Source: Muscardinus avellanarius
Taxonomy: Eukaryota > Chordata > Mammalia > Rodentia > Gliridae
DNA length: 64,000 bases
Reading direction: 5' to 3'
NCBI GenBank assembly: GCA_963383645.1
Contig: OY726557.1
Location: 153,569,201 to 153,633,200 of the forward strand
The position numbers were made by a program, and so were the translations under genes. The notes under the pieces are model-generated. The model made no database searches. It was not told the origin of the DNA and was given only the letters and a program-made list of their open reading frames with translations. The first letter of the stretch is position 1, and each line of letters starts with the position of its first letter. Below, one piece after another: positions 11,972 to 22,294 of the stretch.

Positions 11972-12185
11972 GTAAGGCTGGGCGTGGTGGCACATGCTTG
12001 TAATTCCAGCATTTGAGAGGCAGAGACCAGAGTTTTGTGGCTCAATGGCAGCCTCAGCTACTTAGCAAGGCTCTTCATGACTCAGTGAGATCCTGCTTCA
12101 AAAAAAAGACTAAAAATTAGGACTGGGGTATAGCTTGGAGGTAGAATGCCTCTGGATAAAGTCTACATTCTTTTACCTGAATTTC
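11972..12185 (+). mobile_element. B1-dID SINE, plus strand
   Basis: The B1 half starts GGCTGGGCGTGGTGGCACAT and passes through the A-rich linker near 12098. The ID half reads GACTGGGGTATAGCTTGGAG. The 3' end is diverged. Confidence 0.85.
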
Positions 12186-12261
12186 AAGTCCTGAGTCACT
12201 TTATGCTTGATTACCTCTCCAGTTATTTTTTTCTTTCTTTTTTAAAAAAATTATTGGTGCA

Positions 12262-12468
12262 AGCCGGGTGTGGTGGCGCACGCTTGTAATCCCGCACTTG
12301 GATGGCTGAGACAGGAGGATCGCATAGGTTCGAAGCCAGCCTCAGCAACTTAGTGAGACCCTGTTTCCAAATAAAATATAAAATATAAAATAGGGCTGGG
12401 AATATAGCCCGGAGGTTGAATGCCCCTGGGTTCCACCCCCAGTACCACCAAAAAAATAAATAAATAAA
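12262..12468 (+). mobile_element. B1-dID SINE, plus strand, well preserved
   Basis: GCCGGGTGTGGTGGCGCACG start, CAGGAGGATCGCATAGG, linker AAATAAAATATAAAATA, then the ID half GGGCTGGGAATATAGCCCGG and terminal CCCCAGTACCACC with an (AAAT)n tail. It lies about 80 bases after the previous copy in the same orientation. Confidence 0.9.
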
Positions 12469-12471
12469 AGT

Positions 12472-12655
12472 TATTGGTGCATTAGAGTTTTACATCAAAA
12501 TGTTCAGAATAACAGGAACATACATGCACATAGTACTCGGTGAGCTTTCCCCTGACCCTCAAGGCACACCCTCCCCTTCCTGGTGCACTGTATTGAGATT
12601 GGTGTCAATTGGAGTGTTTCCTTATTTTTCACTCACCCCTTCCTTTGCTGAGCAC
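12472..12655 (-). mobile_element. L1 3' end fragment, minus strand
   Basis: TTATTGGTGCATTAGAG, ACATACATGCACATAGTACT and a pyrimidine-rich block match the other L1 3' ends in the window. The body is truncated. Confidence 0.65.
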
Positions 12656-12657
12656 AC

Positions 12658-12660
<3 letters not shown>

Positions 12661-12705
<45 letters not shown>

Positions 12706-12707
12706 AG
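12661..12707. repeat. (AC)n microsatellite
   Basis: CA dinucleotides with one AAA break near 12698. Confidence 0.95.
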
Positions 12708-13148
12708 TTGAAGCCCTGATGAATACATCACTTTTCTACCTTTTTTTAAACCTCTCTTGAAGCTTTAATCAACATGGCTTAAATGATTTGCACCTGAGAA
12801 TTAAAATAAAATTGTATAACTGAATATTACATTGACATTTTGAAATTATCTTCAAATAAATACAAATAAATGGATCCCATGGAAATACTCACAATAACAT
12901 GTACAAAAGAATTTAATCAAAACAGAAGCTATGACTTTGGACCAGAGTATAAAAGATGTGCTTGGGCAGAACATATTCCTCTGAAGAGAGCAATCAATCA
13001 GTGGGTTTTAAGTCAACATGTACCTTTTGAGAGCTAATTTTTTCTGCCATCAATTCTTTCCTTCCCTCACTCCTTGTTTGTCTAAAAGCCCACTCCAGTC
13101 ACCTATGTTAGTCTCCTAGAGCATGAAAAAAATATCTCAGATTGTTAT
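12708..13148. other. Unique AT-rich DNA, no gene seen
   Basis: No coding or repeat signal that I can name. Confidence 0.6.
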
Positions 13149-13452
13149 TATTTATTTATTTATTGCTGTACTAGGGACTGATCCCAGGGATATTTTACCT
13201 CCAAGCTGCACCCCAGACCTAATTTTTATTCTTTATTTGAAAACAGGGTCTGGCCAGCTGTGGTAGTGCACGCTTTTAATCCCCGCACTTGGGAGGCTAA
13301 GACAGGAGGATTGTGCAGGTTCAAAGCCAGCCTCTGGTACTTAGTGAGGCTCTCAGCAACTTAGTGAGACCCTGTTTTCAAATAAAATATAAAATAGGTC
13401 TGGGAGTATAGTCCAGAGGTAGAAAGCCTCTGGGTTCCACCCGCTGTACCAC

Positions 13453-13491
<39 letters not shown>

Positions 13492-13612
13492 ACAGGGTCT
13501 GACTAAGTTGTGGAGTACCTCACTAAGTAGATAAGACTGGTCACAATTCTGTGATCCTTCTGTTTTACCCTTCACGCAACTGGGATTACAAGCATGCACC
13601 ACCACATCTAGC
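13149..13612 (-). mobile_element. B1-dID SINE, minus strand, split by a second SINE
   Basis: The left part (13149-13251) holds the T-rich tail, the ID half and the start of the linker. The right part (13490-13612) resumes with the duplicated AAACAGGGTCT and continues to ACCACCACATCTAGCC. Joined, they make one normal element. The gap is filled by the plus-strand copy at 13252-13489. Confidence 0.9.
13252..13489 (+). mobile_element. B1-dID SINE nested in an older B1-dID
   Basis: The B1 half starts GGCCAGCTGTGGTAGTGCAC and the ID half ends in TACCACTAAATAAA, with an (AAAT)n tail to 13489. AAACAGGGTCT at 13241-13251 and 13490-13500 is the target-site duplication. The two elements are in opposite orientation. 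Confidence 0.92.
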
Positions 13613-14839
13613 CTTCAGATTGTTATTACCAAGAAAGAGAGCTTTTCTCTACTTTACAAAAATCTCCCCATAAGCAAGATTAACAACTCATTTATTTCCC
13701 CCTAATTCTGGGCTCAGAAGTCGAAGGCCCAGGTGTTTGCAGGTTAGTCTTATCCTTGGCTTAAAGCCTCCCCTTATCATTGTGGTCTCAAATGGTCTTT
13801 CCTCAGTGCTCACCCACCCAGTGTCTGTGTCCAAGCTTCTCTGTCTTATAAAGAAATCAGTCAGACTGAATGAAGGCCCACCCAATGATCTGGCTTTAAC
13901 TTACTCATCTTTTTGAAGGCCAAATATACTCACTTTGTGAGGAACAAGTAGTGAGGACTTCAGAATATTAATTGAGAGGGGAAGGAACAGTTTAGCTCAT
14001 AATACTCGCTACTCGCTCATCAGATAAATTTATTAGACCTCAAATACGCCTTCAAAATATGCCCCAAAATGACTTTAATGCTTCTCTTCCTATGATCTTG
14101 TAGTATGCCTCATATTATCTAGTACTATTTTATAAAAATATTCTATTTAGGTCTCTAAAGTTTGTTTCTTTAATGACAACTAAAGGCAAGAGCTGTTTAT
14201 TAGTGCATTCTAGAGAAGGTGCATCACAGTTTATGGCAATCATAACACCTCATCGATGGTGAGAATTTGATTTTAGAAATGTGAAAATGTAAAAAAGGGC
14301 ATATCTTAAAATGATAAAAATACTAATGTTGTTCTATCCTTGAGGTATAGTTGAGAATAATTTATATTAGGGACTCAGAAAGTTGTTTTGAATGCAAATA
14401 TAAATGTATCCTTATAACACTTGTATTAAGGGGAAAATTCAGAATTTTACCAAATTTAAATAGAGTAAGTCATGCTTCATAGATGATAGATATTTAAATT
14501 ACACTGTTACTTAAGTACGGTGCAAAGATCAGAACCCCAAAGCTTGGATATATATGTATATGTTCAGATACTTTCTCTATATTTCATAGTTAGTAAACAT
14601 AACCCCATCTATGCATCTTTCCAATTCTTATAAATTACCTGAAATGTGCAACTCAGACCTTTTTCTACACTACTCAGAAATAAGATGTTGTAATGCTTAT
14701 AGTTATATGTTTTCATCAACACTTGTACCTTGGGTTATAGCTATTCTTAACTGGAGGATAACTAAAAGAGCCCCAGGACAACAGAAAATATGAACAACAT
14801 AAGTCACTTATAGTGAATTGATTGAGCAGGCAGTAAAAA
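13613..14839. other. Unique DNA, no gene seen
   Basis: Short chance frames only (65 codons minus at 13688, 60 codons plus at 14611), with no supporting features. Confidence 0.55.
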
Positions 14840-15242
14840 TTATGTCATTTGCAGGTAAATGGACAAAACTAGAGAATATTAGGCTAAGTGAGGTTAATTA
14901 GGCAGTCTCAGAAAGTCAAGGGTCATGAGTTTTTTTCTTATATGTGGAAACTGGAAGGAAAATAGGAAGAAACAGAGATTTCAAAAGAATGAGGAGAGAC
15001 CAGCCAAACAGCAGAAGGTGACTGGGGGTGTGTGGGGGAAGGAGAAAAGCAACATTGAAGAATAGAATGGTTTAAATAAGTTTGTGTCTATAGATAAAGG
15101 CATCACTATCAATCTCACATGAATAGGGAGAAGGGGAAATACTGAAGAAAACACCAAATGGTGTGTGTGCAAATAAGCTTAAATGGTTTTGAATCTCACT
15201 GTGATATATAACTAGAATGTACCAATAAAAGTATTTTTAAAA
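14840..15242 (+). mobile_element. L1 3' UTR, plus strand
   Basis: TGTCATTTGCAGGTAAATGG, ATTAGGCTAAGTGAGG and TCTTATATGTGGAAACTGG are the conserved L1 3' UTR blocks. The copy ends at ACTAGAATGTACCAATAAAA, which carries an AATAAA signal. It is 5' truncated near 14840. Confidence 0.85.
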
Positions 15243-15285
15243 AGACATCAAAGTTAGAGAAGAACTTGAGTTGGAATTTGGAGGA

Positions 15286-15316
15286 GTGTGTGTGTGTGTG
15301 TGTGTGTGTGCGTGCA

Positions 15317-15349
<33 letters not shown>
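15286..15349. repeat. (GT)n with GC palindromic core (alternating purine-pyrimidine)
   Basis: 64 bases of strictly alternating purine and pyrimidine. The centre (15311-15323) reads CGTGCACGCACGT and breaks the plain GT repeat without breaking the alternation. Such tracts favour left-handed DNA. Confidence 0.95.
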
Positions 15350-15352
<3 letters not shown>

Positions 15353-15510
15353 ACAGGTGGTTTAACAAATTCTTCCTTTTTCTCAAAAACACAAAATGTG
15401 AAAATGATTATGAAATGTGATAATATCAGCCACAATATAAGGTTTAATATGTTCATTTTGCTTAAGGGCATTGTGTGACTCCTAAATTGTGCTTCTATGA
15501 TTTTCTTACA

Positions 15511-15719
15511 CTTTTTTGTGGTACTGGGGATTGAATCCAGGGACATTGTATCTCTGAGCTACATTTCCGGCTCTTATTATTTTTTTTTTATTTTGAAACA
15601 AAGTTCATTAAATTTCAGAGAAAGTCCCTAAATTGCTGAGGTTGGCTACGAATCTGTGATCCTCCTGTCTCAGCCTCCCAAGTACTGGGATTATAAATGT
15701 GCGTCACCATGCTGGGCTT
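15511..15719 (-). mobile_element. B1-dID SINE, minus strand
   Basis: GTGGTACTGGGGATTGAATC at the tail side, linker TTTATTTTGAAACAAAG, then the B1 half ending GTGCGTCACCATGCTGGGC. Confidence 0.9.
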
Positions 15720-16179
15720 TTTTTTTTTTAATACATTTTGGCATAAGTAATTGTAAAATTTATAATTCCCACAGCCTACTTATTTGGTCTTTGTAGATAA
15801 TGATGGAAAAGGTGTATAAGATATAAGGTTATATATTATTTATAAATAATAATACTTTACTAAATCCTTAAAATTATCCCTTTGAGGCATTATCAACTTT
15901 TCACAGATATAGAGATACAGATATTTATTTCTTAGTGTATATAACAAGAAAACAAACAAACAAAAAAACATATGGTAGACACCGCTGACATTATTTCCTT
16001 CTACTATTTTTTCCACAATTGAAGAATTATGATTTCATATGCCTGATGTACTGGTGCAGTTTTCTGTGCCTTCCGCAATTAATAAATTCACCTCTGCTAG
16101 GTTTGGGGTAGAATAAAACTGTATCTTACATAAACTGATCAAGCACATTAGACACAGTCACATAATACTGTTGCTCAAA
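15720..16179. other. AT-rich DNA, possible old MIR remnant
   Basis: Around 15860-15925, TCCTTAAAATTATCCCTTTG and a nearby CACAGATATAGAGA stretch loosely recall a reverse MIR core, but the match is too weak to call. Nothing coding. Confidence 0.4.
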
Positions 16180-16565
16180 AGTGCTGTTTTGACTTAGTTT
16201 TGAGGCCCTAGCTAGAGGCCAGTTTGTTGCACACACCAACATTATCAGACTTTCTCATTCCCTTATCAGACTTTCATGCTGGGAGGCACCTATGCATCAG
16301 CCCTAATTGCCCCAGAGATAGGTACCACACTGCTATGAGCAGACTTCTGGGCCCCAAAGCCTTTCAAAATTATTCAATTTAGCCAGTCCACAGGGAGCCT
16401 GAAAACCCCAGCTAACCCCACCTCACTTTCTACCCAGGAGCTGCCTCCTGCAGCTTTGCAGAGTCCCAAGGGGCTGCCCCCTGCCGTCCTGCCTGGCAGC
16501 CTTCTTCAAAACTGGCAGAGCTCTGCCTTTCATTTTACAGACTGTCAATGTGTTTTGTCTGCTCT
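16180..16565. other. GC-richer patch of unknown origin, possible old LTR
   Basis: It is clearly richer in G and C than its surroundings, with runs such as AAGGGGCTGCCCCCTGCCG. It has no long open frame and no splice pattern. The length (about 385 bases) and base composition would suit an ancient solitary LTR, but I cannot name a family and I see no clear terminal TG...CA. Confidence 0.3.
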
Positions 16566-16827
16566 CTGAAGAAATCTGTAAATTTTATTAACAAAGCATA
16601 TCTAGGTTCTTAGTATATTTTTGAAAAGAAAACAAAATAAGAGAGGGCGAGAAAGAAGAAAAGAAACAAGGAAGCTATTCAACTCATAGTAGGGAGAATG
16701 GAATGGTGATTTCAAATTGCCTGAGTGGAGAATGGGAAATGGGTAGACATTAGTCAAGTTGTCCAATTTTCAGTTATTCAGGTTCTGAAGATCCAATGTG
16801 ACTATAATTAAAAGTGTTGTATGAGTC
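16566..16827. other. Unique AT-rich DNA, nothing seen
   Basis: No gene or repeat recognised. Confidence 0.6.
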
Positions 16828-17034
16828 AATCCTGGTGGCACCCATGGTTGTAATCCCAGCATTCGAGAGGCTGAGACTGGAGGATTGCGGTTAGCAGACA
16901 GCCTCAGCTACTAAGGGAGGCCCTTCACAACTGAGATTCTATTTTGGAATTAGAAAGAATAAAAAAATAGGGCTGGGGTGTTGCTCTGGGGTAGAATGCC
17001 CCTGGGTTCCATCCCCAGTACTGAAAAAAAAATG
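16828..17034 (+). mobile_element. B1-dID SINE, plus strand
   Basis: CTGGTGGCACCCATGGTTGT start, AGACTGGAGGATTGCGG, then the ID half AGGGCTGGGGTGTTGCTCTG and CCATCCCCAGTACTG with a poly(A) tail. TGTTGTATG before and TGTTGCATG after may be a worn target-site duplication. Confidence 0.85.
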
Positions 17035-17170
17035 TTGCATGCTATAACTGAAATTTGCTAAGAAAGCATATTTTACATATGCAAAATGGTAACTGTCTAA
17101 CTGATGGATATGCTAATTAGATTGATCATGTAGTGATTATGAAATGTATGTATTAAAACATCAAGTTATG

Positions 17171-17384
17171 CCAGGTGTGGTGGCACACGCTTGTAATCCC
17201 CACACTTGGGAGGTGGAGACAGGAGGATCGCGCAGTTTTGAAGCCAGCTGCACTCACTGGCTTAAGAGACCCTGTTTCCAAATAAAAAAAGTATAAAAGT
17301 AGGTCTGGGAGTGTAACCCAGAGTTAGAAGGATTTCCAGGAACCCTAGTACCACCAAAAATCAAACAAACAAACCAACAAAAAT
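17171..17384 (+). mobile_element. B1-dID SINE with 14-base target-site duplication
   Basis: The B1 half starts CCAGGTGTGGTGGCACACG and the ID half ends CCCTAGTACCACC, followed by a CAAA-rich tail. AACATCAAGTTATG is found at 17157-17170 and again at 17385-17398. Confidence 0.93.
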
Positions 17385-17398
17385 AACATCAAGTTATG

Positions 17399-18642
17399 AA
17401 CCTTACATAAACACAGTTTTAATTTGCCAACTATACTTCAATAATAATGGAGGTGGGAAAAGCCAGACATGCTTTCCATTTATATGAGAATTTGGTATAT
17501 TCCACTTTAATAATATAAGTTTTTAATTGTTTTTACTGTGAGCACCAATGATGGTTTTGGCATGCAAGTCTTTACACATACCAAGTCATCCAACAATTGT
17601 TTGACTCAATGAATACAATTTTTGTTACTTAATTTTCTCATGGTCCACACCATTTATAGAAGTTTTAATCAGAATTAGTGAAACAGTCCAGTCTGTGTGT
17701 AGATATACAAAATAAACAGATATTTTCTGATTTGTGGGAGGTATTTATTTTGCTTCTCAATTTTCACTATCAAGAAAACAAATAAGATAGGATTCAAATA
17801 AAGGAGAAGCAACTACAGACAACTGGGGAAACAATGCCATTGTTTACTTTGGCTTCTAGAAGGAGGTGAATTCTGTTTAAAACTTTTGTTGCAATAACAT
17901 TTTCTGGGGCTAGTTTGTTAGTCTGACATATCCCAGAAGTCAAATATTCTAGAATATAGGTTTCATAAGAAAGGAATCGTAGAACAATGGCAGATGGTGC
18001 CAAAAGAAATCTATAGAATGAATGAGTGAAGCCCCGTTGTTGGCAGTATATTTCCCATTATATCATAACACAGTGGTTCAGAAAGCTCTTAAAGAGACTA
18101 TATGATGAATAGTTGTTCTTTTATTTTTTCAACCCAAATATAGGAATTAGGGACTATTTCTTGCAAATAGGAAGTAGGCAATATGCCAATGTATTAATAA
18201 GCAGGGTAAACAGGGACAAATTTTCCTTGCCCGAGGATCATAATAAAAACCACTAGGTATGGAAGACAAAACCAATACCTCTTACAAGTCTCTTTTTGAA
18301 GCAAACTAGGAATTCAGTGATGAGAATTGTAAAAATAATACTATTGTCTCATCCTTTGTCTTGGAAAATAGGCCTTTTGGAGAAAACACCATTGTGTGTC
18401 TAATAAAGAAAGAAATTGCTAAAAGAAATCCAATGCCATAGCTGCCTTCTTTATTCTGTCCCAACAGATCTTTCAAGTCATTCTTCCATTCTTCCTCAGC
18501 TGACTTTCAAACCATATGCAAGACATTCTTCCAGTACTTTGTGGGGAAAAATACACAACCAATAAGACATAGTCAAACCAGTAGAATTTCTGCTGGGAGT
18601 GTTGACATTGTGACCTTCCATTGTTCCTGGACTATCAACAGA

Positions 18643-18645
<3 letters not shown>
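17399..18645. other. Unique AT-rich DNA, no gene seen
   Basis: One 69-codon minus frame at 17794 is unremarkable. Confidence 0.6.

Positions 18646-18685
<40 letters not shown>
18646..18685. repeat. (GT)n microsatellite
   Basis: 40 bases of GT dinucleotides. Confidence 0.95.
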
Positions 18686-18687
<2 letters not shown>

Positions 18688-18775
18688 TTATCCTAAGCTT
18701 AAAAAATTCCTAAGAGCTGTCTCCTTGTTTATGCCTGAGTTTCTAGTCAAAGCTATTCCTAAAATGCTAAAGGTG

Positions 18776-18781
18776 TTTTTT

Positions 18782-18835
<54 letters not shown>

Positions 18836-19236
18836 TACTGGGGATGGAACCTAGGGAGATTCTACCTTGAACTACACCTTCAGCCCTATATTTTTGTTTT
18901 GGTGGTACTGGGGTTCCTGGAAACCCTTCTACCTCCGGGCTACACTCCCAGACACCTATTTTTTTTATATTTTTATTTGGAAACGGGGTCTCTTAAGTCA
19001 GCAAGGTTGGTTTTGAACCTGCACGATCCTCCTGTTTCTGCCTCCCAGCCCGGGGATTACAAGCATGTGCCACCTGGCTCTCCCAGCACTATTTTTTTAT
19101 TCTTTATTTTGAAACAGAGTCTCACTGATTTTTATGGGGCCTCACTAAGTAGCTGAGGCTGTCGGCGAATGGCAATCCTTCTGTCTCTGCTTCCTGAAAG
19201 CTGGGATTACAAGTGAGTGCCACCATGCCAGGCTCT
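18776..19236 (-). mobile_element. B1-dID SINE, minus strand, split by another B1-dID
   Basis: The tail side is a 28-base poly(T) joined to (GT)n (18776-18832). The ID half runs GTAGTACTGGGGATGGAACC to TTCAGCCCTATA. The element resumes at 19090 with TTATTTTGAAACAGAGTCTC and ends ACCATGCCAGGC at 19236. The gap holds a second minus-strand copy. Confidence 0.88.
18896..19084 (-). mobile_element. B1-dID SINE nested in another copy, same orientation
   Basis: GGTGGTACTGGGGTTCCTGG through CCCGGGGATTACAAGCATGT to CCACCTGGC. It resembles the 11.7 kb copy more than its host. The flanks CTATATTTTT and CTATTTTTTT look like a target-site duplication altered by slippage. Confidence 0.85.
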
Positions 19237-20396
19237 AATAAGTGCATGCTTCCTCACATGGGTTACTAACTGCAGGGGCCTCCTTTTCCTTTCAGTTCAA
19301 TGAAATCAGTCTTGCATACTTTTCTTCATGTCACATTCATTTTCTCAAATTATTTTTGTCCTATCAATTTCTCACAAAAATGCTTTCATGATTCTTGCTT
19401 TCCAAACATCAGTGAAACTCCTTTTCTGATGGGGCAATCCCATCACATGCTTAAGAACTATGCTGAAGTAGGCCATGCACAGTGTGCTACCAAATCTTAG
19501 CAGCACCATTTTTAGTACCCTATGCTGATTCCAGCCTATCTCTAGGATTCCACTTATGCCCCAACTCCTGCACGGAGTCATTCTATTCCTCTCTGTTCTA
19601 CAATGATCATTGTCTTCTTTCAGAATTTAAAGCTCATTTTTAGAACTGTACAATTTACTTTGTTGTTATGCTGCCTTGTTTTCTTGTTAAATTTATTTCT
19701 GGCTGCACATTTTGTGTGCTACCTCTACCAGCAACTGTACACTTCCATAACGTGCCCTCTGATCACCCCAGAACCACTCTGGTTGATGAAATCCATTACT
19801 TCCATCCCAGTCTTTCCTGGGGGCCTGGGATTAAGGTTTTTATTATCTATGATCTTCCACATCTCTTTCCTCTGCTCTTTGTCATAACAAGTTCTTTGCA
19901 TAAACCTTTCAAATACTTTGCCTTCCTGAGTGTTATTTATCTTGCCTGATAAAACGCAAATACTGGTTGAAGTCAACCATTTGCCTACTTCATACCAATG
20001 TCTTTGTAAATAAAAATTATAAAAAACAAACATAAAGCTTATGCTGACTTCAAAAGTATGACACCAATTTTCAATGGGCACACATGTAAATTATATTTAA
20101 AGACTGGCACCAATAATTTTCCTCTCATGGACCTTTTATTCTACTCTTTCTCTCAATAAATAGACTCTGATTTTCCTTTTGGATCTAGGTTGAGCTTGTG
20201 CTATACTTAATTAATAAGATGTGGTGGAAGGGTGGAAGTGCCTTTGTGCCAGTGTATAGCTGGCCCCTAAGAGGTATTCTAGAAACCGAGGGAGTGCAGT
20301 ATGTATTGGGGAATCCATACTAGCCTAAGGAACAGGGAAGGATTCTTGGAAAAAATTATTTTCCCTGAGGTCTAAATTAAATTTTACATTAAACAT
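19237..20396. other. Unique DNA with overlapping chance frames
   Basis: Frames of 94, 93 and 118 codons overlap between 19603 and 20081 on both strands. None has a recognised domain, and they contradict one another. No exon is supported. Confidence 0.5.
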
Positions 20397-20593
20397 ATAT
20401 AGTGACACATACCTAAAATCCCAGTAATTGGGAAGCTGAGATAGGAGGATTACAGGCTTGTTCAAGGGTGGCTTTAGCAACTTAGTGAGGCCCTTAGCAA
20501 CTTAGGAAGACACTCTTTCTGAATCAGTCAATCAATCAATCTGGGGATCTGGAGATATAGTTCAGTGACAGAATGTCCTTAGGTTCAGTCCTC

Positions 20594-20632
<39 letters not shown>
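20397..20632 (+). mobile_element. B1-dID SINE with (AC)n tail
   Basis: A diverged B1 half (AAAATCCCAGTAATTGGGAA), a duplicated 'cttagcaactta' type linker near 20470-20505, an ATCA-repeat stretch, then the ID half GGAGATATAGTTCAGTGACA. The tail is (AC)n at 20600-20632. Confidence 0.85.
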
Positions 20633-20633
<1 letters not shown>

Positions 20634-21029
20634 TAAAATGGGGGGTGAAATAATGAAAATGGGGAAGATGGAAGAAATAGATTTGTTTATTTTTAAGAGG
20701 ACAATTTTAGTCAACTCTACACATAAATATACTCTTTCTAATACATCACTAACATCCTCTCAACTCCATGGAACTTTGAGTTCTCAAAATGAGGGAGTAC
20801 CTATCAGGATAAAATGGATTTTGATGACTATCTGATGACTATTCCAATGATTAGATTCATCCTAAGAATGAGAAAAATAAATTGTATTTCCCACTGCATG
20901 GCAAAGAGTTTAAAAATAAAATGATTTCTAATAGAAAAAAAATTTGTAGCAAAAGATAAAATGCAACTTCTATTTTAGAATACTCAGATTTCAAATTCTA
21001 TATAGATGTTACCTTCTTCCAGTTGTATT
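20633..21029. other. AT-rich DNA, nothing seen
   Basis: A 65-codon frame at 20638 has no support. Confidence 0.55.
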
Positions 21030-22030
21030 AGATATTTATAAGTTTTTATCACCACTTCTTTTCAACATAGTTCTTGAGACTCTAGCCAGAAAAATAAGGT
21101 AAGAAAATAAAATAAAAGGAGTACAAATAGGAAAATTGAAACTATCACTATTTGCAGATCACATGATATTATACTTAGGAAACCCAACAAACTCAACTGA
21201 AAGGCTTATAGAACTGATCTACAAATTCAGCAAAGTGTCTGGATAAAAAAATCAATCTTAAAAAATTAAAAGCTTTCCTGTATGCCAACCTTAAATCCAA
21301 TGAAAAGTCCAGAAAAAATTTTCACTCAGAATATTCCACAAAAAAATACTTAGAAATAAACCTAACCATGGAGGTAAAAGATCAAAGAAAATAATAAAAC
21401 ATTTTTGTTTTTTTTGAAAAAAGAAATCAAAGAAGAACATAGAAGATAGAAAGATCGTTCATGTTCTTGGATAGGTAAAATAAATATCACCAGAATAGAA
21501 ATTCTTCCAAAAGTGATCTACAGATTGAATGCAATACCCAATAAATTTCCTAGGTCATTTCAAGATCATTACTAAGTTCTATTCATGGACATAGAGAAGT
21601 CAGTATTTAAATTTATTTGGCAAGAAAAAAAAAAAAAACAGAATAGCCAAAGTAGTTCTCAGCAACAAAAAACATGCAGGAGGATCACAATATCTGACTT
21701 CAAACTATATTACAAAGCCATAGTAATTAAAAAAAACATGGTACTGGCACAAAAATCAATACATGAGATTGAATTAAACCGAAGACCTTCTGTAAAGCAA
21801 AGAAAACTATTAAAAACCTCAACATGGAGCCGACAGAATGGAAGAAAAGTTTTGCCAACTATTCCTCTGGTAAAAGATTATTATATAGAATATACAGAGA
21901 ACTCAGTAAACTCAGCACTAAGAAAACCAATAACTCAATAAAAAAATGGGCAAGTGAACTAAACAGACATTTCACAAAAGGAAAAATTAAAATGGCCAAT
22001 AAATGTATAAAAATGCTCAAACATATATAC
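21030..22030 (+). pseudogene. L1 ORF2 relic (reverse transcriptase region), inactive
   Basis: ATTTATAAGTTTTTATCACC near 21030 begins a run that follows L1 ORF2. The catalytic box at 21151-21173 translates as F-A-D-H-M-I-L, so the second aspartate of the FADD motif is changed to histidine. Further on are CAAAAAAATACTTAGAAAT and AATTTATTTGGCAAGAAAAA. The frame at 21585-21941 (118 codons) keeps the L1 segment 'FKLYYKAIVIK' but has deletions after it. It ends in an (AT)n tract. Confidence 0.88.

Positions 22031-22067
<37 letters not shown>
22031..22067. repeat. (AT)n microsatellite
   Basis: About 35 bases of AT inside the L1 relic. Confidence 0.95.
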
Positions 22068-22069
<2 letters not shown>

Positions 22070-22075
22070 TATACA

Positions 22076-22124
22076 CAAACATATCAAAGTCAATCACTAA
22101 GCCAAACATGAGAAGGTGGGAAGG
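22076..22124 (+). mobile_element. L1 3' UTR segment shared with 43081
   Basis: Bases 22076-22115 match 43081-43120 at 38 of 40 positions by eye. At 43 kb the same block leads into an L1 3' end, so this is a 3' UTR piece, cut short here by the next SINE. Confidence 0.75.
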
Positions 22125-22294
22125 GTGAAACCCAGAGGCTTTCTACCTCCAGGCTATACATCCAGACCTATTTTTATATTTTATTTGGAAACAGGGTCTC
22201 ACTAAGTAGCTGAGGCTGGCTTCGAATCTGTGCAATCCTTCTGTCTCAGCCTCCTAAACGCAGGGATTACAAGCGTGCGCCACCACGCCTGGGC
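22125..22294 (-). mobile_element. B1-dID SINE, minus strand
   Basis: AAACCCAGAGGCTTTCTACC, linker TTTATTTGGAAACAGGGTCT, then the B1 half with GGGATTACAAGCGTGCGCCA and CCACGCCTGGG. CpGs are partly retained. Confidence 0.88.

Noticed and set aside
15196..15546. 116-codon minus frame rich in His-Thr
   Set aside because: Produced by the (GT)n tract and an L1 3' end.
19725..20081. 118-codon minus frame overlapping two plus frames
   Set aside because: Mutually overlapping frames on both strands with no homology that I recognise.
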